Assembly (NCBI GenBank): GCA_965198185.1
Contig: CBDAOU010000001.1
Coordinates: 496,001-560,000 of the forward strand
From: JAJECS01 sp965198185
GTDB lineage: Bacteria > Chloroflexota > UBA11872
Reading direction: 5' to 3'
Length of the DNA stretch: 64,000 nucleotides
Part shown: positions 36,638 through 48,132 of the stretch, piece after piece
Layout of the letters: each line of letters begins with the position of its first letter
How positions within the stretch are numbered: position 1 is the stretch's first letter
The notes under the pieces: model-generated
What the model was told of the DNA's origin: nothing
The model's input: the letters and a program-made list of their open reading frames with translations, nothing else
Database searches by the model: none
Position numbers and translations under genes: made by a program

Positions 36638-39287
36638 CTAGGGGCGCTGTCGGAAGCGCGGCAGGCGGCGCAGCGATCGAAGCGCCGTACGCAGCGATTC
36701 TACACGCTCCCGAAGCTGTTCCCAGACCTCACGCGGGGTGCCGCGAACGCGCCGCACGCCGACGTCGGCGACGGCGCACAGCAAGCCGACGGTGAGAAAC
36801 AGCGGCCATCCGAGATGCTGACCGCCCGGCGTGGCGCCAAGGGCGGTGCGAGCAAGCTCGGTCGGCGACTCAACCAGGGCGCCTCCGGTGGCCGCCGCGA
36901 TGCGGCGCAGCGTGGCCATATCCGGCTCGATGCTGCGGAATTCCGCGCGCGCCGGCACCACAAGCGCCGTCTGGCTGCTCACCACAAGCGTCCCCGGCCG
37001 CCCGTTGCTCGATCTGGACCTCGTACACGCCGGGCGGAGGGCTCGCAATGTCGAGCGTGTAGCGCCCGGGCGCGGATTGTTCGGCGGTGAACTCCAGCAC
37101 CTGACCCTCCGGTGAGACCAGCCGCACGCTCGTGTCGAGCCCGTTCCGGAAGCTGCCGTCCGCCTCAAGCGAGTCGACGGTGATCGTGGTGCGCTCGGCT
37201 GAGGCCTCGACGGCCGGATACAGACCTTGTGCGAGCGCCCCGTCCGGAGGCGGCATCACCCAGTCCACGACCTGGCGCAGATAGGCGGCAAACATGGGCC
37301 ATTGGGACCAATCCGCGGCCCAGTCACCGCCAAGGTCCGATGTCCAGGCCACGGCTCGACCGCGGCCGAATTGCCATTGCGCCAAGATGGGATCGTTGCT
37401 GTCGGAGGCCAGCACGACCTCGGCGGTGGGCTTTGCCCGCGTGCGCACGTATCCGGTCAGGCTGGGAAGCGCCTGGCCCTGAAGCTCGCCGGCGAACACC
37501 GGGCTGGGGGTCTGGAGTCGCGGCTGAAACTCGCGCTCGACGATTGCGAATTCTCCCGCCAGTTGGGTCTCTTGGGTGAGCACCCGCGGCAGATCGCCTG
37601 CCGTGGCGGCAAAGTAGAAGCGGCCATTGCCGAGGCGCGCCACGTCGGACAGCAACTCCTTGTCCGCGTCCGCCCCGATGGCGATGGACGAGACGGTGAT
37701 ATCGCGCCGACGCATCGAGCGGGTCATCGCGTCGAAGTCGCCGCGGTGCGCCTTTCCGTCCGTCAGCAGGATCACGTGCTTGACGGAGGCATCGACCCGT
37801 TGCAGTCGCTCGCGGGCGGAATACATGGCGCCGAAAAGGTCGGTCAAGTTGCCGATCTGGATTCGCTGGATGGCATCGATCACGCCTGAGACGTCGGCGA
37901 CGCTTTCCATGGCGCGGGGCGGGACGATCCATTGCGAGTTTTCGTCGAAGGCAATCACGCCGATGATGTCGCCTTCGTCGAGCAGCTCCACCGCCTCGAC
38001 GGCCGCCTCGATGGCCAGGTCGATCTTCACTTTGTCATCGGGCGTCTCCCGCGACATGCTCGACGACCGATCGATCAGGAGCACGATGGCCAGGCGCGGA
38101 TCGGGCCGGGCCTCGGTCGGGTTCGACCACACGGGAAGCACTTCGTCGAGCGGCGTGCCCTCATAGCCGCCGGCCGCGAAACTCTGCGGACCGCCCGCGA
38201 TCACGAGGCCATAACCGTCGCGCACGTAGTCGCGCAGCGCGGCCATTTGGCTGGGGCTGAGCGACTCGGCGGCGGTGTCGGCCATCACGACGGCGTCGAA
38301 GTCACGGAGCGCCGCCGTGTCGACATTCGCCGGGCGGACCGGGGTGATCTCCAGTCCCGACGCCGCGAGCACGCCCGTCACCGATGGCGCCACGGAGTCG
38401 CCGACGAGCAGAATCGATCCCGCGGGTTGCACCCAGGTGGCGGCCTCGGCCACGTTGTTAGCCCGCCGCACGTCGGCGTCCTCGAGAAGCTCCGCCCGTA
38501 GGCGGTGGAAGCCGTCAGGCAGGCCCGTGAGGTCCGTGATGAAGGTCTGACGCCCGGGGCGAAGCTCCACCGGCGCGTCGCTGAGCAGCGTGTCCGCGCT
38601 CCAAAGCCGCAGCCGGGCGGTTGTCAGTCGGCGTGAAACGACAGTGATCTGTGCCTGGGCCGCGGCTCCCTGACGCATGGCGTGGGGCACGTCGAGGCCT
38701 TCGATCGCCAAATCCGTGCCGGCTTCACTGGCCACCGGCATTGGGGAAACGGTGATGCCGCGGGCGACGGCCGCATTGATCGCTGCGTTGAGATTGCCGG
38801 CCGTCGGGTTGCCGTCGGTGACCAGCACAATCCGGCCCTCGCGATCCGTGGGCACGAGGGCCAAGGCCGTCGAGAGGCCCTGCGCCAAGTCGGTCGCATC
38901 GGTCGGCACCGCTGCCGCGAGGGCCGGCGCCTCGTCCAATCGGTCGGGCGAGGCGAGCACCGCGGCGCGGCCGGCGAATTGCACGACGCCGACCGGGGTG
39001 TCGGAGCTGAAGGCCCGCGCGAAGTCTTCAACCTGCCTCATGGCAAGGGCCTGGTCGGCCAGCGGCACGCTGGCCGAGGTGTCAATCGCAAAAATGGTGA
39101 CCGGCGGTCCGCTGCCGCCCCCGGGTCCGGCCAGGGCCAGCACGATGGCCGCGATGGCGAGCGAGCGGAGGATCGCGGCAGTGGTTGTGCGCCGCCGCGA
39201 GAGGCGGGCGCGGCTGGCGTGCGTCATCCAGATACTGAGGGGTATGAGCGCCAGGAACGCGAGCAGCCAGATGCGATCGAGCGTCAT
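36638..39287 (-). CDS. VWA/glutamine-amidotransferase-like membrane protein, frameshifted
   Basis: An 880-residue class of protein found with MoxR and DUF58 genes. Two N-terminal membrane helices, then a first VWA-like fold starting TIFAIDTSASVPLADQ, a middle GATase1-like part (GLVIAGGPQSFAAGGYEG) and a full VWA domain with MIDAS DRSSSM near residue 410, ending in a membrane helix (GWPLFLTVGLLCAVADVG). The frame breaks in the C run 36992-36995: VYEVQIEQRA continues as GTLVVSSQTALVVPAR in the next frame, so one G is extra on the coding strand. ATG at 39287; 4 bases from the next gene. Confidence 0.82.
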
Positions 39288-39291
39288 GGCG

Positions 39292-41130
39292 CTACCGCAA
39301 CCCGCGAACGCGGTGGAACCACCACCACTCGGCGATCAGGAAGAACAACGCCAGCCCGGCAAAGATCGGCCACAACTCAACGGATTCCGGCACGCCCGCG
39401 GTTGCGCCGGCGGTGGGCGCCGCGGCGCCCGCCATCGGCTGCGATAGGCCGGCGCCAACCTCTCCCTCGGGCGGCGCGACCACCAAGCGTGTCTGCGCCA
39501 GCACCTGGCCGTCGCGGTACTGCCGCACGACGTAGGTGCCAATCTCGCCGGCGTCGAGCACCGCGGGGGCGGTGACCAAGAAGTCTGTGCGAGCACCGCT
39601 GGGGTGCACCACCTCAAGCGTGTCGGCTTGCGGGTGGGGAATCAATTGCGCCGGCCGGTCGGGCGTGAGGGTCAGATCGTCGCCACGGGGATTGAACGGA
39701 TCGGACCACTGCAGGACGTTGCTCCAGAACACCGGGTACCAGGGAGCGATGGTTGCGCTCGGGGTTAGAAGGTCGAGCCCGATGAGCACCAGCCGCCGCC
39801 GCTCCATGACGCCATGGGCGAGCACGGCGCCGCCATCGACGTCCAGGTCAACGGCAAGTTCCGCCGGCGCCTGATAGCGCCGCGTCTGCGGCAAGGCGAT
39901 TTCGAGCGGGTCCACGTGCCTGAGAAGCACGCTGTCCCGGGCGACGCGGGGCGCGGACTCCAAGGCCGGAAGCTCTTGCATCCCGAGCGCCTCGGCATCC
40001 GGCGGACGCACCAAGACCACCGAGGCGTTGGGAAGGGACTCCGGCAGCCATCCCTGAAACACGTACACGTCGTGGGGGCGCTCGGTGTCGAACTCGGCGG
40101 GCGTGCCGGCCGCGGCGGTTACGCGGGCCGAGGCTTGCAGCGCGCGGACGATCGGCTCCGTCTCATCGCCCACAACCAGGACGCGGAGGTTGCGCGGATC
40201 GCTCAGCTCCGCGTAGGCGGTGTTGTCGAGCGCCAGGCCGTCGCCGTCCCGCACCACGGTGGCGGTGTAGCCAGGCGCCGCGCCAAGAGCGTCGATGAGC
40301 ACGGTCTCGCGCGCGCGGGGCTGGATCGTGAGCTGGCGCTCGGCAACGCCGACGCCGGCCGCCTCGATGCGGACCATGACGTCGGCCGCGCGCTTGCCAT
40401 CGTTGCGGACCACGAGCAAGCCTTGAACGCCCTGCGCCGCTGCGAATTCTCGTCGCACGGCGAACTGCTCCAGGGCAACGTTCGCCGCGTCTCCCGCCAC
40501 GATGAATGCGGTGACGTCGTCGTAGGCCCTGCCGGGCGGGAGTTCGAATGCGCCGTCGCTGAACAGCGCGACCATGCCGCCGGCAGCGGGCGGCGCCAGG
40601 GACAGCGCAATGTCCAGGGTGGCCGGGATCGCGCCCTCGGCGGCAGTTGGCCGAATCGCGTCGATCGCGGCCTCGATCTCGAACCGGTTGGCGCTATGGG
40701 TCACCAGGGGCCGCGGCGCGCCTTCGGCGCTGAGCACCGACACGCGAACGTCGGCGGGCAACTCGCGCACGAACGCAATCGCCTGATCCTTCGCGGCTTC
40801 GATCCGGGAGCGGCCCACGTCGGCAATCTGCATGGACATGGACGCGTCCACCACCACGGCGACCGGTGGTCCGACGGAGCGCGTGCTCGTGCACTCGGGC
40901 CGTGCCAACGCCAGGGCCAGGGCCGCGACGAGGAGCAGTTGGAGGATCAGCAGCAGGTGGCGCTTGAGCCAGTCGAGCCATGATTCATCGCGCTCACGCT
41001 GGAGCGTCCGGTGCCACAGAATCAACGACGCCACGGCAATGCGCTGTCGCTTGGGCCGCAACAGATAGAACAGCCCGACCAGCGCCATGAGCGCCAGCCA
41101 TCCAAATGCCAGCGGGGCGGCCCAGGTCAT
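39292..41130 (-). CDS. BatA/VWA-domain membrane protein
   Basis: 612 residues. The N-terminal BatA-type region (PLAFGWLALMALVGLFYLLR, then ILWHRTL) carries two membrane helices, followed by a VWA domain with MIDAS VVDASMSMQ near residue 100, beta-rich linkers, and one last membrane helix before the C-terminus (PIFAGLALFFLIAEWWWFHR). The ATG at 41130 overlaps the DUF58 stop by 4 bases; a longer upstream frame runs into that gene and is rejected. Works in a MoxR-DUF58-VWA system whose substrates are usually unknown. Confidence 0.88.
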   Translation of the reverse strand: MTWAAPLAFGWLALMALVGLFYLLRPKRQRIAVASLILWHRTLQRERDESWLDWLKRHLLLILQLLLVAALALALARPECTSTRSVGPPVAVVVDASMSMQIADVGRSRIEAAKDQAIAFVRELPADVRVSVLSAEGAPRPLVTHSANRFEIEAAIDAIRPTAAEGAIPATLDIALSLAPPAAGGMVALFSDGAFELPPGRAYDDVTAFIVAGDAANVALEQFAVRREFAAAQGVQGLLVVRNDGKRAADVMVRIEAAGVGVAERQLTIQPRARETVLIDALGAAPGYTATVVRDGDGLALDNTAYAELSDPRNLRVLVVGDETEPIVRALQASARVTAAAGTPAEFDTERPHDVYVFQGWLPESLPNASVVLVRPPDAEALGMQELPALESAPRVARDSVLLRHVDPLEIALPQTRRYQAPAELAVDLDVDGGAVLAHGVMERRRLVLIGLDLLTPSATIAPWYPVFWSNVLQWSDPFNPRGDDLTLTPDRPAQLIPHPQADTLEVVHPSGARTDFLVTAPAVLDAGEIGTYVVRQYRDGQVLAQTRLVVAPPEGEVGAGLSQPMAGAAAPTAGATAGVPESVELWPIFAGLALFFLIAEWWWFHRVRGLR

Positions 41131-42020
41131 GCCAGGACGCGATGCGCCCGCAATCGCCGGAGGAGCACGTCCTCGACCGGCCAGTCCGACTCGATGGGGA
41201 TGTAGCGCGCATGTCGGCGGTGGCAAAAGGCCTGCATGTCGTTGACCCATTCCGCCACGGTGGCCCGAAAGGCCGTCAGCAGCGCCGAGTCGCCGTAGAG
41301 CTCAAGGCTGGCGCCGCTTTCCACGTCGACCAGCTCGACGTCTTCGGCAAAGTCCGGCTGCACGCTCTGCCCGTCGAGCACATGAATCACGACGAGCTCG
41401 TGGCCTCGCTCAACCAGCATGCCGATGGCTTGGGTGGCGTCGTCGGCGAGCAAGTCAGATATCAGGACGGCCACGCCGTGCGGCCCGCCGCGGGCGGCAT
41501 GAGCGCGCGCCGACGCTGCCAGGCGGGTGGGGCCGTCGGGGGACGAGGAATCGAGGAAGTCATAGAAGCGGTTCGCCGCCGCGCGGCCCTGCTGGGGTGG
41601 GAAGTGATGCTCGGTCTCGCCGCCAATGAGGGTCGCGGCCAGGTAGTCGTGGCTGGTGAGCGCCACCCAGCCGAGCGCCGCGGCCAGACGCCGCGCGACT
41701 TCGAACTTGGGCGGCCCGCCGGTCGCCATGGAGGCGCTGGCATCCAGGAACAGGTGGACGACCAGTGTTTCCTCGGATTCGCGAACCTTCACGAATAGCT
41801 CGTCGCTGCGGGCGTAGACGTTCCAGTCGATCTGCCGGAAATCGTCGCCAGGCGTGTAGGAGCGGTAGTCGGCGAAATCGATGGACGATCCCGACTTACG
41901 GCTGCGGCGTCCGCCCGTGTGGAGATGGCCGTGAGGCCGGGTGGAGACCACGGCGAGCCGCTCGAGCTGGGCGCGCAGCCCGGCCTCCGGAGCGAAGGCC
42001 GGTTCGGCCCGCCGGGCCAC
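41127..42020 (-). CDS. DUF58-family protein
   Basis: 297 residues. The family signature SIDFADYRSYTPGDDFRQID is at about residues 46-65 and is followed by a VWA-like fold with FLDASASMATG. DUF58 proteins are regularly encoded between MoxR AAA+ ATPases and VWA membrane proteins, as here, and are thought to act with them in folding, metal insertion or stress responses. GTG start at 42020, six bases after the MoxR stop. Confidence 0.92.
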   Translation of the reverse strand: MARRAEPAFAPEAGLRAQLERLAVVSTRPHGHLHTGGRRSRKSGSSIDFADYRSYTPGDDFRQIDWNVYARSDELFVKVRESEETLVVHLFLDASASMATGGPPKFEVARRLAAALGWVALTSHDYLAATLIGGETEHHFPPQQGRAAANRFYDFLDSSSPDGPTRLAASARAHAARGGPHGVAVLISDLLADDATQAIGMLVERGHELVVIHVLDGQSVQPDFAEDVELVDVESGASLELYGDSALLTAFRATVAEWVNDMQAFCHRRHARYIPIESDWPVEDVLLRRLRAHRVLA

Positions 42021-42026
42021 GGTGTC

Positions 42027-43025
<999 letters not shown>

Positions 43026-43034
43026 GTTGGCACC

Positions 43035-44591
43035 CTAGGGCGTGGAGAAGTAGCGGTCGAGCAGACTCTGCCGGTCCGCCGGTAGCGCGCGGCTCATATC
43101 GGGGCGACCAACCGCGGTGCCCCGGCTGCCCGCCGACGGCTCGAATTCGCGGGACACGTCGGTGCCCAACTCGAGCACGGGCCGCATGACGGTCTCCTGG
43201 CCCTCATCGGTCGGGTCGATGGGCACGGTTTCGAGGCGGCCTTCGGCGTCCAGCCGTTGATTGGCGGCCAGGCCCTCAATGTTCGCGGGCACTTCCTGGC
43301 CCTCGGCCGCGGAGCCGCCGAAGCCGCCGCCCTCCCCCGCAGGCTGGTCCATCAATGCCGCGCTACCGTCGCCGGCCATGCCGCCCTGCCCCGGCATCGG
43401 GGGGCCGTTCGCGGCGGATTCGCCGGACTGTCCGGCGCCCGCCCCAGTATCGGCGAGCATCTCGGCCAGCTGGGCTTCCAGAGCCGAGAGCTCCTGCTGC
43501 ATGGCCGCGTTGCCGGCAGCCGACTCCTCGACGGCCTCGAGCATGCTGGCCAGCTCCTCAAAGTTGGAGCGGGCGTCGCTGAGGCGACCGCTCTCCAGGG
43601 CATCCGCCAGATCCTGCATCGGCTCCGCCAGGCGCGGGTCCGCGGCAGCGGCGGTGGCTGATTCGCGGAAGCGCTCGCCCAGCTCTTCCCGCTGCGCCGC
43701 GCTTAACTCCGACAGCTCAGCGGCGAGGCGGCGGAGCTCCGCCGCGGCGGCGGCGTACTCGCGATTGCCAAGCTCGCGGCCGAGGCGGCGACCCTCGTCA
43801 GACAGACGCATATGCTGCGAGGCTTCATGGAGGGCCTGCTCCGCGGGTCCGGCTTCGGGATCGAGCTGGGCACGCAACTCGTCGATCGCCGCTTGCATGC
43901 GCTCCATCTCCGCGGCCGTTGCCGGATTGATCGCAGCCGCCGAATCGCCGGGCGCCTCCAGCGCAGACGCCGCGGCGTTTGACTCCTCCGCGCTGCCACG
44001 CTCAAAGGGCAGCGGCGGGTTTATCGCGCGCCAAAACGGGGTGAGGGTGAGTAGGGCCACCCACGCCGCCAGGGCGGCGGCCGCCATCGCCAGAACCAGC
44101 AGATCGCGCCTGACGACGCCGTACGGCATGGCATGCCCAGGATTCAGGCGGCTCGCGGCGCCGAGCGCGTCGGCGTGCTGCAACTCGCGAACGTCGGGAT
44201 CGACGTTGCGAAGCTCGGCAATCGCGGTCGAGAGACGCTCCTGCAAACCGGCGCGGCGGTCGTAGGCCAGCGCCACGGCGTGCGGCGCCGGTAGGTGAAG
44301 CGCCACGACACCCAGCACGGCCACGCCAGCGAGCGCGAGGGCGATGCCGGCGGGGCCGAGGAGGTCGGGACCGCCAAACCATGCGGCCGGGATGGCGATG
44401 ATCAGCGTGCCGGCAATAGCCAGGGCGGCCAACCGCGGCGCCAGGGCAAGCGCGCGCGCGCGTTGTCGGCGGCGCGCCAGCTGCAACAGGCGAAGGCCTA
44501 GCGCCTTCCGGCCGTAGGCCGTCCCACGGAATCTGGGCCGCGGCAGCAGGAAGCTCGACCATGCGGCTCGGCGAACGCTGGCGTTGATCAT
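43035..44591 (-). CDS. Coiled-coil membrane protein upstream of moxR
   Basis: 518 residues from the ATG at 44591. Two membrane helix pairs lie in the first 170 residues (AIAGTLIIAIPAAWFGGP and similar), then a long alanine/glutamate-rich helical region (residues ~200-420, AELRRLAAELSELSAAQREE) with a gly/pro-rich tail. No VWA or catalytic motif. Position matches the variable membrane partner often encoded with MoxR-DUF58-VWA sets. Longer starts would enter the recN end and were not used. Confidence 0.7.
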   Translation of the reverse strand: MINASVRRAAWSSFLLPRPRFRGTAYGRKALGLRLLQLARRRQRARALALAPRLAALAIAGTLIIAIPAAWFGGPDLLGPAGIALALAGVAVLGVVALHLPAPHAVALAYDRRAGLQERLSTAIAELRNVDPDVRELQHADALGAASRLNPGHAMPYGVVRRDLLVLAMAAAALAAWVALLTLTPFWRAINPPLPFERGSAEESNAAASALEAPGDSAAAINPATAAEMERMQAAIDELRAQLDPEAGPAEQALHEASQHMRLSDEGRRLGRELGNREYAAAAAELRRLAAELSELSAAQREELGERFRESATAAAADPRLAEPMQDLADALESGRLSDARSNFEELASMLEAVEESAAGNAAMQQELSALEAQLAEMLADTGAGAGQSGESAANGPPMPGQGGMAGDGSAALMDQPAGEGGGFGGSAAEGQEVPANIEGLAANQRLDAEGRLETVPIDPTDEGQETVMRPVLELGTDVSREFEPSAGSRGTAVGRPDMSRALPADRQSLLDRYFSTP

Positions 44592-44691
44592 CCAGAGTCC
44601 GGTCAGTGCGGGGCGCGCGGCGCGCCGCGGATGTCCGGTGCCGCACACGCTGACAACGCGCCCCACCCGAATGGGGCGGGTAGCAGGGAGC

Positions 44692-46482
44692 CTAGCATCG
44701 GCGCACCGCGACCTCCGTGGCATTTCCACTGGATCGTTCGGGCTGTGGATCGTCGACGGCGCGGGCGGCCTTCCATGTTTCCGCCTCGATCAGCAGATCG
44801 CGCGCGACGCGCCGTCCGGCGCCGGTGCGGCTGCCGCCCATGGCCGCAATTTCCTCGACGACCGCATCGCGTCCAAGGCGCCGCACGTTGGTGATGATGC
44901 CCTCCGCCTGCTCGTGTTTCTCCACCACGAAGTGTGTGTCGCCGAAGGCGGCAACCGATGGCAGGTGGGTCACGCACAAGACCTGATGGGCCTGCGCCAG
45001 CCTGGCCAGCTTCTGGCCGACGACGTCACCGCTGCGTCCGCCGACACCGACATCGATCTCGTCGAAGATCAGCGTCGGCGTCTCGTCGACGGCGGCGAGC
45101 GCCGACTTGAGCCCGAGCAGGATGCGCGACATCTCGCCACCCGAGGCAACCGCGGCAAGCGGCCGCACCGGCTGACCGCGGTTCACACTGAGGTGCATTT
45201 CACCCACGTCGACACCCGCGCGGTCGAAAGCCACCGGCCCCGCGGCTTGGTCGACTACCAAGCCGTCCGAATCGGGCCGCGTGTCCAGCGGAAACTCCAC
45301 GGCGGCATCGGGCAGGTTGAGGTCCCCCAGCTCGCGGGAGATCACGCTGGACAGCCGCTCGGCGGCGGCCAATCGGCGGGTGCGAAGGTCCCGCGCGGTG
45401 TGGGTCAGATCGGTTTCGAGGTCCGCTTGCTCATCGGCAAGCGCGCGCCGCCGGTCGTCGGCGGCGCCCAGCTCGGAAAGCTGGCGACGGGCATCGTCGG
45501 CAAACACCAACACGTCGGCCAGCGAGTCGCCGTACTTGCGCTTGAGCGTGTCGAGCAGGTCGAGCCGCGCGTCGATGACCTCCAGCCGGGCGGGGTCGGA
45601 GTCGATATCGGCGGCGTAGGCGGCAATGGATTGCGCGGCGTCCGAGATCTGCGCCTGGGCCTCGCCGACCTGGTCCGCCAATGGCTTGATCGAAGGATCG
45701 AGGTCGGCGATCTCGGCCAGCGTGGCCATTGCCTCACCCAGGCGGTCCACTGCCGCCCCGGCGTCATCCCCCGTGAGCTGGCGCTCGGAGGCGCCGGCCA
45801 GCTCGCGCAGTCGCTGCGCGTTGGCGAGCACCTGACGCTCGGTTCGCAGCGCGTCCTCTTCATCAATCGATAGGCCCGCGCCGTCGATCTCGTTGATTTG
45901 AAACGACAGCAGGTCGATCAGACGCGCGGTCTCGCGGGCGTCCCGCCGCAGCTCCGCGTCTTCAGCCTGGATGGCGCGCCAGCGGTCCGCGAGGCGGGCC
46001 ATCTCCTGGCGCTGCGGCGTATGGCCGCCATAACGGTCGAGGTACTCAAGCTGCCGCGCGGCGCGAAAGAGTGAGTGATGCTCAACCTGCCCGTGGATAT
46101 CGATCAGCTGCGGCCCCAACTCGGCGAGGGCCCGCACGGGCACGGCGCGCCCGTTGACGCGGGCCACCGAGCGCGCCACGCCCTCGACGACGACCTCGCG
46201 CGAGATGAGCAGCGACTCGTCGGGCTCGATGCCGTACGCCTCCAGCGTGGCGGCAAGGGCCGCGCTCCGCGGCGGCGTGAACACGCCGTCCACGTATGCC
46301 GCCCGCGCACCGGCGCGCACGTCTTCGGGCCGGGCGCGGCGGCCGAGCAGCAGCGCGATGGCATCGATGAGGATCGACTTGCCGGCGCCGGTCTCGCCGG
46401 TAAAGACATTGAACCCCGGCTCCAGGGCAAGCTCGACGGCGTCGATCAAAGCCAGATTCTGCACGCGCAGCCGGAGCAGCAC
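44692..46482 (-). CDS. recN: DNA repair protein RecN
   Basis: SMC-like ATPase active in repair of double-strand breaks. 596 residues: N-terminal Walker A FTGETGAGKSILIDAIALLL, the RecN-typical QLIDIHGQVEHHSL, a central coiled coil (residues ~155-370), and the C-terminal ABC signature SGGEMSRILL plus Walker B LIFDEIDVGVGG. GTG start at 46482. The 6-base gap to nadK suggests co-transcription. Confidence 0.96.
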   Translation of the reverse strand: MLLRLRVQNLALIDAVELALEPGFNVFTGETGAGKSILIDAIALLLGRRARPEDVRAGARAAYVDGVFTPPRSAALAATLEAYGIEPDESLLISREVVVEGVARSVARVNGRAVPVRALAELGPQLIDIHGQVEHHSLFRAARQLEYLDRYGGHTPQRQEMARLADRWRAIQAEDAELRRDARETARLIDLLSFQINEIDGAGLSIDEEDALRTERQVLANAQRLRELAGASERQLTGDDAGAAVDRLGEAMATLAEIADLDPSIKPLADQVGEAQAQISDAAQSIAAYAADIDSDPARLEVIDARLDLLDTLKRKYGDSLADVLVFADDARRQLSELGAADDRRRALADEQADLETDLTHTARDLRTRRLAAAERLSSVISRELGDLNLPDAAVEFPLDTRPDSDGLVVDQAAGPVAFDRAGVDVGEMHLSVNRGQPVRPLAAVASGGEMSRILLGLKSALAAVDETPTLIFDEIDVGVGGRSGDVVGQKLARLAQAHQVLCVTHLPSVAAFGDTHFVVEKHEQAEGIITNVRRLGRDAVVEEIAAMGGSRTGAGRRVARDLLIEAETWKAARAVDDPQPERSSGNATEVAVRRC

Positions 46483-46488
46483 GCGACC

Positions 46489-47352
46489 CTAGGTTTCCGA
46501 ATTCGAGGGGCGCGCCAGCTGGCGTGGAACGCGCCAGCGCAACTTCTCGGCCAGCGTGGCGTAGAAGTAGGTGCGCGATTGCATGCGCGCGAACTGGGCG
46601 GCGTGTTCGGATGCCCGGCACACCACGCGGTCGCCGGCGTCCAGCATGTATTGGGTCTGGCCGTCGATCGACAGCGTGGCCTCATGGGTGGTGCGCACGC
46701 CGATTTCGATGGTGACGTCCCGGCCCACAACGATCGAGTTGGCGGGCGTAAGGAACGGTGCGATGGGCGTGACGACCAACTCGCGAACCTCCGGATGCAA
46801 GACCGGCCCTCCGGCGGCCTGGGTATAGCCCGTGGTGCCCGTGGGCGTCGCCACGATCACGCCGTCGGCGGTGTACGTGGTGAGTTCGGCGTCATCGATG
46901 CGCACCTCGACTTCGACGACGCGCGCGATGCGTCCGCGACCGACGACCACGTCGCCCGCGGCAATGCCCTGGCCACTGGCCCCGCCGTTGCCGGTGTGGG
47001 TCCAGTCGATGAGCAAGCGGGGCTCGATCCAATAGCGGCCGGCGACAAGGTCTGGCAAGCGCGCATCGAGGTCGGCGCCGCTGAATTCAGTTAGAAACCC
47101 GATGCGCCCATAGTTGACGCCGGCGCAGGGGACGCCGAACGGCGCCGCGGTGCGGGCGGCGCGCAACACGGTGCCGTCGCCGCCGAAGGTTAGAAGGAGA
47201 TCGGAGCCGTCGATCGGGCCCGGTTCATCGACGATGTCGAACGACGACGACGCCCAGGCATCGACGCCGAGGTCCCCAAGCCGCCGGCGCACGCGCTCGG
47301 CATGGCGGACAGACGCCGCGATATGAGGCTGGTAGAGCAGTCCAACGCGCAT
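46489..47352 (-). CDS. nadK: NAD kinase
   Basis: Phosphorylates NAD to NADP. 287 residues. The catalytic GGDGT motif lies at LLTFGGDGTVLRAAR near residue 57, followed by NYGRIGFLTEF and the second family motif TPTGTTGYTQAAGGPVLHP. ATG start at 47352. Flanked by recN and tlyA on the same strand, a very common bacterial gene trio. Confidence 0.97.
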   Translation of the reverse strand: MRVGLLYQPHIAASVRHAERVRRRLGDLGVDAWASSSFDIVDEPGPIDGSDLLLTFGGDGTVLRAARTAAPFGVPCAGVNYGRIGFLTEFSGADLDARLPDLVAGRYWIEPRLLIDWTHTGNGGASGQGIAAGDVVVGRGRIARVVEVEVRIDDAELTTYTADGVIVATPTGTTGYTQAAGGPVLHPEVRELVVTPIAPFLTPANSIVVGRDVTIEIGVRTTHEATLSIDGQTQYMLDAGDRVVCRASEHAAQFARMQSRTYFYATLAEKLRWRVPRQLARPSNSET

Positions 47353-47382
47353 GGCAGGGCCCGTCGTCGGCTTTGTCGCATT

Positions 47383-48123
47383 CTAGTGGGGCGCGGGCCA
47401 GGGCGGCGCCAGGTGCACGAACGTCTCGCGATTGCCGCCGACGCCAGGCACCGGACTGGGGCACGCCGCGACCTTAACGTAGCCGGCGCAGGCCAGCCAT
47501 GATTGAAAGTCGTGCAGGACCGCGTCGCGCTGCTCCTGGCGCTTGACCACGCCATCCGCGGGCACGCACCTGCCGGGCAACTCGAACTGCGGTTTGAGGA
47601 GCAGGACCATCCACTGCGCCGCCGGCGCCGCGCGGACCAGGGAGCCGAGCACGTCGCGCAAGCGGATGAACGCGAGGTCGACGACGACCGCGTCAAACGG
47701 CGGTTCCATGGTGGTCAGCTCCCTGATGTCGGTGCGTTCGCGCACGTCAACGCGCGGGTCGTCGCGCAGGGTCGGAGCGAGCTGTCCCTGCCCAACGTCA
47801 ACGGCGACCACGTGTGCCGCGCCGCGTTGGAGCAGCACGTCGGTGAATCCGCCCGTTCCGGCGCCAACGTCGAGCGCGCGGAGGCCGCGCGGGTCCAGGC
47901 CGAAGTGGTCGAGGGCGAAGGCCAGCTTGCGCCCGCCGCGTCCCACGTAGAGCGACGCGGCCGGGTCCAGCTCGATTGCGGCGTCCGACGCCACGGCACG
48001 TCCCGGTCGCCGGGCCACATGACCATTGAGCCGCACGAAGCCGTCACGGACGTATTGCCGGGCCTGGGCGCGTGTGGGGGCCAGCCCGCGGCGGACGAGC
48101 TCGACATCCAGCCGGTGCTTCAC
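47383..48123 (-). CDS. tlyA: rRNA 2'-O-methyltransferase TlyA
   Basis: Methylates ribose 2'-OH of cytidines in 16S or 23S rRNA (TlyA family). 246 residues: an S4 RNA-binding domain at the N-terminus (LDVELVRRGLAPTRAQARQY), then an FtsJ-like methyltransferase with SAM motif RALDVGAGTGGFTDVLLQRG near residue 87 and PPFDAVVVDLAFIRL. ATG start at 48123. Sits between nadK and hisB. Confidence 0.95.
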   Translation of the reverse strand: MKHRLDVELVRRGLAPTRAQARQYVRDGFVRLNGHVARRPGRAVASDAAIELDPAASLYVGRGGRKLAFALDHFGLDPRGLRALDVGAGTGGFTDVLLQRGAAHVVAVDVGQGQLAPTLRDDPRVDVRERTDIRELTTMEPPFDAVVVDLAFIRLRDVLGSLVRAAPAAQWMVLLLKPQFELPGRCVPADGVVKRQEQRDAVLHDFQSWLACAGYVKVAACPSPVPGVGGNRETFVHLAPPWPAPH

Positions 48124-48132
48124 CGGCCGCGG

